A stretch of 13,380 nt of DNA from Candidatus Kerfeldbacteria bacterium CG08_land_8_20_14_0_20_43_14 (GCA_002774575.1 PEXW01000039.1:1-13380); one strand, 5' to 3'; shown: positions 1 to 4,990, counted from the first letter of the stretch. A program made the numbers and translations. Notes: generated by a model from the sequence alone, not told the origin.

Positions 1-760
1 TGACGGCCAGGCCGAATGTCCGGGGTAGCATTAATCTTCCCACTTCCCTGACTCCTTTGTGCCGCCAATTCAAAATTCTCATGTAGCGAAAACCCAGTTT
101 GAAAACACTGGGAATTTGAATTGCCAAATGCGCAAAAGCGCCCACAACCACGCCATAGGCCAGGCCGATTATCCCCCACTTTGGCACGAAAAAAATTATG
201 CCGGCGATAATGCCTATATTATATAAAACCGGAGCCAAAGCAAAGGCAAAAAACCTTTTGAAAGAATTTAAAATGGCGGAAACTATATTGCTGGCGCCGA
301 AAAAAATAATCGCCACCAGCATGATCCGGCTTAAGTGAATGGTGGTTTGGAGTTTTTCTCCGGAAAAGCCGGGCGCGATTAAAGACACCAGGCTATTGGC
401 AAAAATGAAAAATATCACGCCCAGAGCGATTAAGACTATCAGCAATAAATTGAGAATGGAATTTGCCACGCACCAGGCCTCGTCTTTCAGGTTTGGGTCC
501 TTTTCAGCTCTTTTTAAGTAACTGACAAACACCGGAATAAAAGATGATGACAAAGCGCCCAAGACCAGCACATTAAAAACAAAATCCGGCAGTTTAAAAG
601 CGGCAAAATACGGATCTAAATTGCCGCCGCCGCCGAAAGTGCTAGCCAGCATTCTGTCCCTGACCAGGCCTAAAACCCGGCTGGCTACGCCAGTAAAGCC
701 AATTACGATTGCGCCGCCTAAAATTGTGGTGGATAATTTTGTCCAGAGCTTGTTTAACAT
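1..760 (-). CDS. murJ: MurJ/MviN-family lipid flippase, N-terminal part
   Basis: This is the first 253 residues of a polytopic membrane protein of the MOP superfamily, which flips lipid-linked sugar precursors (lipid II in the classical case) across the cytoplasmic membrane. The frame stays open to the window edge, and the family is usually about 500 residues, so roughly half is present. Family signatures are ASRVLGLVRD at residues 26-35, Asp49 followed by YFAAFKLP, and GALSSSFIP at 68-76, with hydrophobic segments at about 11-31, 57-80, 100-128, 145-165 and 170-195. The Arg-Arg and Glu that precede and sit next to the GA(L/F)S motif in E. coli MurJ are Phe-Asn and Leu here (residues 62, 63, 67). 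The ATG at 760 has no SD; a weak TTGAAA-17-TAAGCT promoter-like pair lies at 775-803. The substrate could be lipid II or the lipid-linked glycan made by the operon to the right. Confidence 0.9.
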   Translation of the reverse strand, partial: MLNKLWTKLSTTILGGAIVIGFTGVASRVLGLVRDRMLASTFGGGGNLDPYFAAFKLPDFVFNVLVLGALSSSFIPVFVSYLKRAEKDPNLKDEAWCVANSILNLLLIVLIALGVIFFIFANSLVSLIAPGFSGEKLQTTIHLSRIMLVAIIFFGASNIVSAILNSFKRFFAFALAPVLYNIGIIAGIIFFVPKWGIIGLAYGVVVGAFAHLAIQIPSVFKLGFRYMRILNWRHKGVREVGRLMLPRTFGLAV

Positions 761-881
761 ATCTTGTGAAATAAAGCTTATCTGAAAGAAGTAATTGTTT
801 CAATGGTTTTGCCCCCCCAACTTCTCGCCTCGTGGGATCCACCCCAACTTATCAAATGGGGGGATACATAAAAAAGTCTCC

Positions 882-945
882 TAATTTCCCTCTCCCTTTA
901 GGGAGAGGGTGTCCCTGTCTATGGCAGGGACGGGTGAGGGAGCCC
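882..945. repeat. GC-rich palindromic intergenic repeat
   Basis: Two nested hairpins lie here. CCCTCTCCC and GGGAGAGGG flank TTTA at 888-909 (9 perfect bp), and GTCCCTG pairs with CAGGGAC at 911-931. The outer CCCTC at 888-892 can also pair with GAGGG at 936-940. The sequence resembles the short dispersed intergenic palindromes common in many draft bacterial genomes. Only one copy is in this window, so repeat status rests on structure and on resemblance to known elements, not on a second copy. Confidence 0.55.
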
Positions 946-1170
946 GCGCAGCGGTCGTGGCGGGGTAGGGGTTGTTAGGGGCCTATAGGGACGGCCTTCG
1001 AAACACCGAGCCCCTGACTCTTAACAAAAATCAGCTGTGATTGAACTATTAAATCTGACTAATAATAAATCTATAGCCATAAAAATGTGCGTGCCAGGAT
1101 TTCTAAATAATTATTAAAATTTGATGTGTGTAAATAAAAAATACTAAGCATCATAATATTCATTACCAAA

Positions 1171-1202
1171 CTAAAAACCGCCATCTTTTTCAGATAGCGG
1201 TT
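1171..1202 (-). terminator. Rho-independent terminator
   Basis: On the minus strand AACCGC-T-ATCT, loop GAAAA, AGAT-G-GCGGTT forms a 10-bp stem with one mismatch and runs directly into TTTTTAG. It has the classical stem plus U-tract shape. It lies over 300 bases beyond the nearest minus-strand stop, so it more likely ends the candidate RNA above than the 73-residue gene. Confidence 0.65.
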
Positions 1203-1332
1203 ATTAGCTCTCCTGGCCGGATTACACCGTGCGAAAGATACCCGCGTCTTGCTTCAATTCAATTGGGAGAGAGTCCGCATGAATATCATTAAAACGTGAG
1301 ATCGTAAGAAGGGTAACCCGGCCGGGAGAAAA
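1171..1332 (-). ncRNA. Candidate structured RNA with terminator
   Basis: On the minus strand, TCTCC-C-GGCCGG-GTTAC (from 1329) is complementary to GTAAT-CCGGCC-A-GGAGA (ending at 1209), with one C/A mismatch and one wobble. This gives a closing stem of about 16 bp around some 80 bases that hold short internal hairpins. Seven bases after the closing stem comes a strong hairpin followed by TTTTTAG. The order closed fold, then terminator is what a small RNA or riboswitch-type leader looks like. It fits no RNA family I recognise; I looked for 4.5S, 6S, tmRNA and T-box hallmarks. TATATT at 1333-1338 could be a -10 element, but I see no good -35. It could instead be part of a mobile palindromic repeat. 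Confidence 0.4.
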
Positions 1333-1343
1333 TATATTTTCGG

Positions 1344-1430
1344 CGTCATTGCGAGGAGAAGCCCCGACCTTGGGGCGACGACGACCTACCCGCCGTACTC
1401 GCCATGGCGAGGCAGGCGGAAGCAATCCTG
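1344..1430. repeat. Mosaic palindromic repeat (GTCATTGCGAGG...GAAGCAATC type)
   Basis: The ends GTCATTGCGAGGAG and GGAAGCAATCCTG match the edges of a repeat seen in many unrelated bacterial genomes. Inside are the hairpin GCCCC/GGGGC (1361-1375) and the perfect 14-base palindrome centred on CCATGG (1398-1411). An open frame crosses it, but that is expected by chance in GC-rich palindromic DNA. Confidence 0.55.
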
Positions 1431-1450
1431 CTTTCATCACCGATTATAAT

Positions 1451-1517
1451 CCCCTAGCCTGAAAAGGCAAACTAATTGTCTTTTCAGGAAGAAGGGGCTC
1501 GCTTTTTAGACGAGCCC
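1451..1517 (-). terminator. Two mutually exclusive hairpins after the 73-residue gene
   Basis: Nearest the stop codon, GGGCTCG pairs with CGAGCCC around a 9-base loop (1495-1517). Beyond it is a longer hairpin, CCTGAAAAG/CTTTTCAGG (1458-1488), extended by CCCCT/AGGGG (1451-1497). The two share the bases at 1495-1497, so only one can form fully at a time. Position suggests termination of the last small-gene unit; the U-tract after the first hairpin is weak. Confidence 0.5.
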
Positions 1518-1523
1518 AAAAGG

Positions 1524-1745
1524 TCAAGAAGTTAACTTCGTCCACTCGATTCGAAGTTGACTGAAATAAGCCTGGGCGAAAGCAACCCCATAAAGAACTT
1601 CCCGATCCTGCCATTCAGATCTTGAATAGCGGTATCGGCCTTTTTCTTTTTTTTCGGCGGCAATAGCAGTTTCAGCGGATATGTCACACATAGCCATCAA
1701 CAGTATCCACAGCAACTTTCCAAGAGCTATTGTTCTTTTTTTCAT
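1524..1745 (-). CDS. Small secreted or membrane-anchored protein, 73 residues
   Basis: I do not recognise this protein. It has a basic start (MKKR), a hydrophobic stretch at about residues 8-21, and a possible signal-peptidase site near AETAIAA (24-30), followed by a charged, aromatic-rich tail of about 43 residues with several Tyr and Trp. It looks exported or held by one membrane segment. The start is well supported: TTTAGGAGGAATC places AGGAGG directly upstream of the ATG. It begins only 44 bases after the 120-residue gene, with no hairpin between, so the two are probably co-transcribed; hairpins follow its stop. No function can be assigned. Confidence 0.65.
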   Translation of the reverse strand: MKKRTIALGKLLWILLMAMCDISAETAIAAEKKEKGRYRYSRSEWQDREVLYGVAFAQAYFSQLRIEWTKLTS

Positions 1746-1789
1746 GATTCCTCCTAAAAATTTTGACTTGACCTATTTCCAATGTACTA

Positions 1790-2152
1790 CTAATGCCGAA
1801 CTGGCAATCCGCTTTTCAAACCGTGAGCAACAATCTCCTTACCTTTAGGCACCAAAGTCGAATCATCAGCAATTGCCATGATCGACCCATTTTCCTTATT
1901 AAAGGCATAACGGTAAACGCTGCAATCCAAATTATCATCGGGATAATAAAGGGTTGCACTGTCGTAGTATAAATCCCCGGAATCATAATGCTTAGAAGCG
2001 CTTACCAGCATTTGCAAAAGCTGGCGCTCGCCAACTTGAGCGGCTTTCTCTTGCTCAACCGCTTTGACCGAAAAAAGTGGCATTTTTGACTGGAGGAACA
2101 TCCCTGCAAAAACACAGGCAAAAGCCAGCAAAAAATCTCTAATTTCACTCAT
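1790..2152 (-). CDS. Membrane-anchored protein of unknown function, 120 residues
   Basis: I do not recognise this protein. One hydrophobic segment at residues 7-21 is followed by a short Gln/Glu/Lys-rich, probably helical stretch (about 29-52) and a Tyr- and Asp-rich domain (55-120) with a single Cys (77). The layout, an N-terminal helix then a small soluble domain, resembles a signal-anchored extracellular protein or a pilin without the normal leader. AAAGGAGG sits 7 bases before the ATG. A compound stem-loop (2189-2227) lies upstream of the SD, and the 73-residue gene follows 44 bases downstream, suggesting a two-gene unit. Confidence 0.7.
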   Translation of the reverse strand: MSEIRDFLLAFACVFAGMFLQSKMPLFSVKAVEQEKAAQVGERQLLQMLVSASKHYDSGDLYYDSATLYYPDDNLDCSVYRYAFNKENGSIMAIADDSTLVPKGKEIVAHGLKSGLPVRH

Positions 2153-2188
2153 TTAAACCTCCTTTAAAGTTTTTATTTTAGTTTTCTC

Positions 2189-2227
2189 TCTCCCACAACT
2201 GATTACTTATTAATCAGCTCTGGGAGA
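2189..2227. promoter_or_regulatory. Stem-loop in the leader of the 120-residue gene
   Basis: TCTCCCA/TGGGAGA (7 bp) encloses CTGATT/AATCAG (6 bp) around a short loop, with matched 3-base internal gaps. It lies about 25 bases upstream of the SD of the 120-residue gene and just after the terminator of the 143-residue gene. It could be a second terminator arm or a leader structure. Confidence 0.45.
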
Positions 2228-2229
2228 AA

Positions 2230-2256
2230 GGCGAGCAACATTCAGTGTTACTCGCC
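2230..2256 (-). terminator. Hairpin after the 143-residue gene
   Basis: GGCGAG-x-AACA pairs with TGTT-x-CTCGCC around TTCAG. It lies 19 bases past the stop at 2276, and the minus-strand tail is CTTTCTCCC, only partly U-rich. It probably ends the 143-residue transcript. Confidence 0.5.
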
Positions 2257-2275
2257 AGTTCAAAAGATCGTCTTA

Positions 2276-2707
2276 TCAGTAGTTAAAAGTCAATAGTGAC
2301 TTCAACTGTGGTTTACAAGAGATGCCGGTAAATTTCCTTGCCGCCCAAATTATTTCCAGCATACCACCACAAACTGCAGTAGCAGTCAGTGTGTTAACAA
2401 TAATATCCATAGGCTCGCCAGTAGCGATATTCACAATTGTCGACAGTGCAGTAAGACCGCCGACAATGCCGCCAATGAGCACAAATGATGCCATTATGTA
2501 GCTAGTAATATCACGCCAACCACTGTCCATTGCTTTGCCGCATACGACTAACATAACAAGCAATGCGAGCATTGGCGTATGACAGTGTTTCCACAGGAAG
2601 TCTAGAGAGCTTAACCGCGGCTCAAGAAACAGAAATGTCGCGATGAATATCACACCAATGGCAAAGAAAATTATCGCGATTTCAAAGAATGTTTTTGAAG
2701 ATTTCAA
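2276..2707 (-). CDS. Four-helix integral membrane protein, 143 residues
   Basis: I do not recognise this protein. It has four likely transmembrane helices at about residues 7-28, 44-60, 68-92 and 101-121, with a Gly-rich third helix (IGGIVGGLTAL) and a short C-terminal tail. It has no enzyme motif and could be a small transporter-like, phage-like or holin-like protein; nothing in the sequence decides. The start is TTG: GGAGG lies 6 bases upstream and no in-frame ATG is suitably placed. It stands alone, with the hairpin at 2789-2808 upstream and the one at 2230-2256 downstream. Confidence 0.7.
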   Translation of the reverse strand: MKSSKTFFEIAIIFFAIGVIFIATFLFLEPRLSSLDFLWKHCHTPMLALLVMLVVCGKAMDSGWRDITSYIMASFVLIGGIVGGLTALSTIVNIATGEPMDIIVNTLTATAVCGGMLEIIWAARKFTGISCKPQLKSLLTFNY

Positions 2708-2788
2708 ATCTACCTCCTTGTGATTTATTTTTGATTTTTAATTTTCTTATTGAAAGAAAAATATATAGCTTTTTCTGTCAGGAAGAAA

Positions 2789-2808
2789 GGGCGAGAAGGG
2801 TCTCGCCC
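2789..2808 (-). terminator. Hairpin after the pilin-like gene
   Basis: GGGCGAG and CTCGCCC form a perfect 7-bp stem around a 6-base loop, 18 bases after the stop at 2827. The minus-strand tail is TTTCTTCCTG. The GGCGAG/CTCGCC core is shared with the hairpin at 2230-2256. Confidence 0.55.
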
Positions 2809-2826
2809 AAAAAATGCTCGCCTGAA

Positions 2827-3171
2827 TTACTTATCAAAGTATTGCGGCTCGCCAGTCTCCTTGATTTGGTAATAGCCGACAAACTTCTTACTGCTTGCAG
2901 TAACAGTGAATGTACTATCACTGATTTTCTTGAATTCATATTTGCAGGCCGGCTTCTTGGGGAAAACTTCCAGCAAATAGGGATTATCAACATAGTACTG
3001 ATACTTTTCCTGAATGTTTCTTTCAGTCCCTTGAATTGCCACTAAAGTTTTTATGGCTTCAGATCTTGCTGACGACTCATTGTACATTAACATAAAGACG
3101 AACGCGACTACACAGAGTAAAACAATTAGTACCACCAAATCAACCAACGAGAAACCTTTTTGCTTTTTCAA
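2827..3171 (-). CDS. Type IV pilin-like protein, 114 residues
   Basis: The N-terminus MKKQKG, then FSLVDLVVLIVLLCVVAFVF, fits a class III prepilin: a short basic leader cut after Gly6 by a prepilin peptidase, then a hydrophobic assembly helix (7-30). Mature residue 5 is Asp rather than the near-universal Glu, a conservative change. Residues 31-60 continue as an amphipathic helix, and the rest is a small, probably beta-rich domain with one Cys (76). It is short, closer to a minor or pseudopilin than a major pilin. No pilus ATPase, platform protein or prepilin peptidase is in the window. The start is TTG: TAGGAGG lies 6-7 bases upstream, and TTG gives the correct leader length. It stands alone between hairpins. 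Confidence 0.75.
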   Translation of the reverse strand: MKKQKGFSLVDLVVLIVLLCVVAFVFMLMYNESSARSEAIKTLVAIQGTERNIQEKYQYYVDNPYLLEVFPKKPACKYEFKKISDSTFTVTASSKKFVGYYQIKETGEPQYFDK

Positions 3172-3203
3172 AATAACCTCCTAAATTTTATGTGTTTATT
3201 TTT

Positions 3204-3245
3204 ATATTATTCAGTCTACAATAAATTTTATAAACTGAATAATAT
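3204..3245. promoter_or_regulatory. 12-bp perfect inverted repeat upstream of the pilin-like gene
   Basis: ATATTATTCAGT (3204-3215) and its exact complement (3234-3245) are separated by 18 AT-rich bases. It lies between the terminator of the 191-residue gene and the SD of the pilin-like gene, where a promoter must be if that gene is transcribed alone. It could be an operator or a leader hairpin. Confidence 0.45.
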
Positions 3246-3278
3246 TCAGGAGTCGAAAATTTTTTTTCGACTCCTGAA
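3245..3278 (-). terminator. Strong hairpin after the 191-residue gene
   Basis: A perfect 15-bp stem (TTCAGGAGTCGAAAA and its complement) surrounds a 4-base loop, 20 bases past the stop at 3299. Its A and T runs lie inside the stem, and it is symmetrical, so it could act on either strand. It touches the inverted repeat at 3204-3245. Confidence 0.65.
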
Positions 3279-3298
3279 AAAGGTGCTTTAGCGCGACA

Positions 3299-3874
3299 TT
3301 ACGGGTTCAGCGTTATATTAACGCGAACATTATAACCGCGGTCACCGAAATACCCACCAACCTGGAACTTATCCAGGCCGACGCGAGCTCCAACTTGAGC
3401 ACTCGTTTTGCCGACCCTGCAAGCTTCAACCTGTGGGCCAAACCAGAATGCGTGATCACCAAATACGGTGTAGTTAAAATCCACACCGGTCCACAAATAA
3501 TGCTCAAAATAGTGGCCATTGGTCATACCGTCGATCTCGGTTGACCAAAGGCAGTTACCAAAAGGTATGTCAGTCATGATGCCGACAAAAACCGGATCAG
3601 TACCGTGCCAGTTATAAGCAAGGCCACCATCAAGGGTGAATACGCCCTTTTTCGCACCAGCATATCCCCAGAATTGATTGAATTCTTTTGTGGGCATACT
3701 AAAATCAACTACCTGGAAAAAGCTCTGCCATCCGCTCCCGAGGTCGAAGGACTTGGGAGCATATTTGACCAACAGTTGGCCTCCGCTATAGGTGGACCAG
3801 CTTGGCGCCTGCGAGAATGCAGTGCAGGCAAAAGCCAGCACGACGGCGACAGCGATTAACATCGACTTAAACAT
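3299..3874 (-). CDS. Secreted beta-rich protein of unknown function, 191 residues
   Basis: A clear signal peptide (residues 1-22, hydrophobic MLIAVAVVLAFACTAF, likely cut after FSQA) precedes about 169 residues rich in Gly, Phe, Tyr, Trp and alternating strand-like segments, ending NVRVNITLNP. This pattern resembles small outer-membrane beta-barrel or beta-sandwich surface proteins. A true barrel would be odd in a Patescibacterium, since that group is generally thought to lack a standard outer membrane. Two Cys (108, 152) could form a disulfide. The start is sure: AAGGAG lies 6 bases before the ATG at 3874, directly behind a small hairpin (3887-3901). A terminator follows at 3245-3278, so it looks monocistronic. 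The barrel idea is inference. Confidence 0.75.
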   Translation of the reverse strand: MFKSMLIAVAVVLAFACTAFSQAPSWSTYSGGQLLVKYAPKSFDLGSGWQSFFQVVDFSMPTKEFNQFWGYAGAKKGVFTLDGGLAYNWHGTDPVFVGIMTDIPFGNCLWSTEIDGMTNGHYFEHYLWTGVDFNYTVFGDHAFWFGPQVEACRVGKTSAQVGARVGLDKFQVGGYFGDRGYNVRVNITLNP

Positions 3875-3886
3875 CTGTTTCTCCTT

Positions 3887-3901
3887 GCCACATTTTGTGG
3901 C
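3887..3901 (-). promoter_or_regulatory. Hairpin abutting the SD of the 191-residue gene
   Basis: On the minus strand GCCACA-AAA-TGTGGC forms a 6-bp stem immediately before AAGGAG (3881-3886), with no spacer. Such a hairpin may protect the 5' end of the mRNA or tune ribosome access. An inverted repeat, CAGCCAA/TTGGCTG, lies further upstream at 3938-3966. Confidence 0.4.
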
Positions 3902-3974
3902 GGTTTTAATTAATTTTTTATTTTTAATTTCTTTTTTCAGCCAATCATTTTTTCAATACTTGGCTGGAAAAAGG

Positions 3975-3997
3975 AGGTCAACCAAGAAGGCTGACCT
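3975..3997 (-). terminator. Terminator after the tRNA-like element
   Basis: AGGTCA and TGACCT pair around an 11-base loop, followed on the minus strand by CCTTTTTCC. It lies 11 bases past the CCA end of the tRNA-like element, so the 58-residue gene, the tRNA-like RNA and this hairpin look like one transcription unit. Confidence 0.55.
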
Positions 3998-4008
3998 AAA
4001 AAGAAATT

Positions 4009-4091
4009 TGGAGTGCGGAAAAGGAATTGAACCTTAACATCCTTATTCTTTTGGATGGCCTCTTTCATTTCTGAAAGAACTCAGCCCGCAC
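4009..4091 (-). ncRNA. tRNA-like structure with encoded CCA
   Basis: On the minus strand, GTGCGGG at the 5' end pairs over 7 bp (last pair G-U) with TCCGCAC, followed by a discriminator T and CCA at 4009-4011. Directly before the 3' acceptor strand is a T-arm: AAGG, loop TTCAATT, CCTT, with one U/U mismatch at the base. The middle holds two hairpins where the D and anticodon arms would be: TTCTTTC/GAAAGAG (loop AGAAAT) and CATCC/GGATG (10-base loop AAAAGAATAA). Neither fits canonical arms: no GG D-loop, no 7-base anticodon loop with U33. It is thus a cloverleaf-like RNA lacking an anticodon, or a decayed tRNA. It overlaps the last three codons of the 58-residue gene and a terminator follows. 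Confidence 0.6.
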
Positions 4092-4257
4092 ATGCTTTTT
4101 GTTTTTCATCCACATTTCGCAGGACAAATTGCTTTATCCGGTGGAATGTGGATCGGAACCCCAGAGTCAGCCAAGGGCTTTTGATTAAAAACCACTTAGC
4201 CATTTTATGACCAACGATTTGGCCCACAATTTTGTCGGAACTTTTGATTTTTTTCAT
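4081..4257 (-). CDS. Small basic protein, 58 residues
   Basis: I do not recognise this protein. It is Lys/Arg-rich (starting MKKIKSSDKIVGQIVGHKMA), with a moderately hydrophobic, Trp-containing stretch at about 21-35 and a basic C-terminal part ending KQKACAG; it could bind nucleic acid or lie on the membrane. The evidence that it is a gene is the strong AGGGAGGA SD 6 bases before the ATG and sensible codon use. Its last codons and TGA stop (4081-4083) are inside the 5' acceptor strand of the tRNA-like element. If RNase P cut there, the mRNA would lose its stop codon. The SD is partly covered by a small hairpin. Confidence 0.55.
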   Translation of the reverse strand: MKKIKSSDKIVGQIVGHKMAKWFLIKSPWLTLGFRSTFHRIKQFVLRNVDEKQKACAG

Positions 4258-4262
4258 TTTTT

Positions 4263-4288
4263 TCCTCCCTGTCTTTTAAAAAGACGGG
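4263..4288 (-). promoter_or_regulatory. SD of the 58-residue gene, partly inside a hairpin
   Basis: On the minus strand CCC-GTCTT, AT-rich loop, AAGAC-A-GGG form a stem whose 3' GGG is the start of the GGGAGGA SD. Opening the hairpin would expose the full SD, a plausible but unproven way to tune translation. Confidence 0.35.
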
Positions 4289-4391
4289 CAATTATTATTA
4301 TGTTTATTATGTTTTTTCTCTCACTGATCTGGAGGTGTGAATCAGCTTTAAACTTTTAGGCAGTTAAGCCATAAGCTTGTTTTGCTGAAAC

Positions 4392-4423
4392 GGCTGGCTT
4401 TGAGGATTAATCCTCTACCAGCC
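4392..4423. repeat. Nested palindrome upstream of the small-gene cluster
   Basis: The perfect 14-base palindrome GAGGATTAATCCTC (4402-4415) is enclosed by GGCTGG (4392-4397) and CCAGCC (4418-4423). Together with the hairpin CTGAT/ATCAG at 4324-4345, whose minus-strand loop carries CACCTCC (complementary to an SD), it mirrors the paired stem-loops found between the small genes. Confidence 0.5.
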
Positions 4424-4532
4424 AAGATAAGGCGAAAAAATTTTTGTTGAGTAACCCCAACGCAATTCCCGCCCTACCTCCTATTTTCACCCCCTCCATG
4501 TCAGTAAGAAAAAATTGTCAAAGTTCTTATCC

Positions 4533-4693
4533 GTTTTGTATCCACTGATTTGGAGTTTTGGGGAGCTTAGGAGCCTGGAGAGCTTTGGAGCTAAGGAACT
4601 TTTCTTCTTCTTGACTCCCGTGCTCTTCAAGCTCCTTAGCTCTTCACGCCCTTCCACCCCCCCTCCAAATCACTGGATATAAACTTACAAAAC
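4533..4693. repeat. Long imperfect inverted-repeat element
   Basis: The arms TATCCACTGATTTGGAG (4539-4555) and its complement at 4663-4679 match at 16 of 17 bases. GTTTTGTA (4533-4540) has an exact complement at 4686-4693. An inner pair, GAGCTAAGGAACTT (4588-4601) and 4629-4642, matches at 13 of 14. The left half is purine-rich with degenerate GGAGCTTAGGAG-type units, the right half pyrimidine-rich. It could be a MITE-like element without coding capacity or a long RNA hairpin. Confidence 0.55.
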
Positions 4694-4948
4694 TAATCTT
4701 GAAAAAAATCGCTTATTCTCCTTCTCTGACCTATTTTTTGAAAATTCATGAAGATCCGCGAAGGAGGATAAAAAACGAGGTCCTCTTTTGGAGAGCACCT
4801 TATATTAGGATTCAAAGCCACAAACAAACTTGGCTTTTTCACTTGTCCGCTCTCTCTTTCAAACAAGTGAAGAAATATGTAATTGATTAGATTTTCAACT
4901 TAACAAAGCAGTATATATCAAGTAGGGAATCCTGTCAAGGCCCAAAAT

Positions 4949-4984
4949 GGCTAAGGTTAGCCAAAGGGGCTAAGGTTAGCCAAA
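4949..4984. repeat. Two tandem copies of a palindromic unit
   Basis: GGCTAAGGTTAGCCAAA occurs twice exactly (4949-4965, 4968-4984), with a period of 19 bases. Each copy holds the inverted repeat GGCTAA/TTAGCC. The pair could be twin protein-binding sites or a two-unit remnant of a longer array. Confidence 0.7.
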
Positions 4985-4990
4985 AATTAC

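Larger units (their letters stand above)
761..1523. other. Intergenic region with repeats and RNA-like structures
   Basis: About 760 bases separate the 73-residue gene from murJ, and I see no credible protein gene. The region holds a GC-rich palindromic repeat near 882-945, an AT-rich stretch at about 1020-1175, a terminator-like hairpin at 1176-1202, a long inverted repeat at 1209-1329 that may be a structured RNA, a mosaic GC-rich repeat at 1344-1430, and two overlapping hairpins at 1451-1517. These are listed separately. Confidence 0.7.

Noticed and set aside
642..842. A 66-residue minus-strand frame starting near 842
   Set aside because: It overlaps the start of murJ in another frame; murJ has clear family motifs and this frame has none.
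1222..1440. A 72-residue minus-strand frame
   Set aside because: It runs through the mosaic palindromic repeat and the candidate structured RNA, is rich in Arg/Pro/Gly, and has no SD.
1746..3997. Integron attC sites between the cassettes
   Set aside because: The same-direction cassette layout suggested it, but I found no consistent RYYYAAC/GTTRRRY core pairs at the boundaries and no integrase gene in the window.
4009..4380. Transfer-messenger RNA (ssrA)
   Set aside because: The 3' end has T-arm and CCA, and the 5' strand reads GGGCTGA, recalling tmRNA. But the acceptor partner is only 83 bases away, and no tag reading frame with a typical Ala-rich end or pseudoknot set fits in between.
4699..4890. 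A 63-residue plus-strand frame
   Set aside because: TTG start, no SD, lies in the repeat-rich intergenic region and runs opposite to every other gene. An AAGGAGG inside it has no start codon at the right distance. It could be real but I cannot support it.
4949..4984. CRISPR array
   Set aside because: Only two units, with a 2-base gap in place of a spacer.
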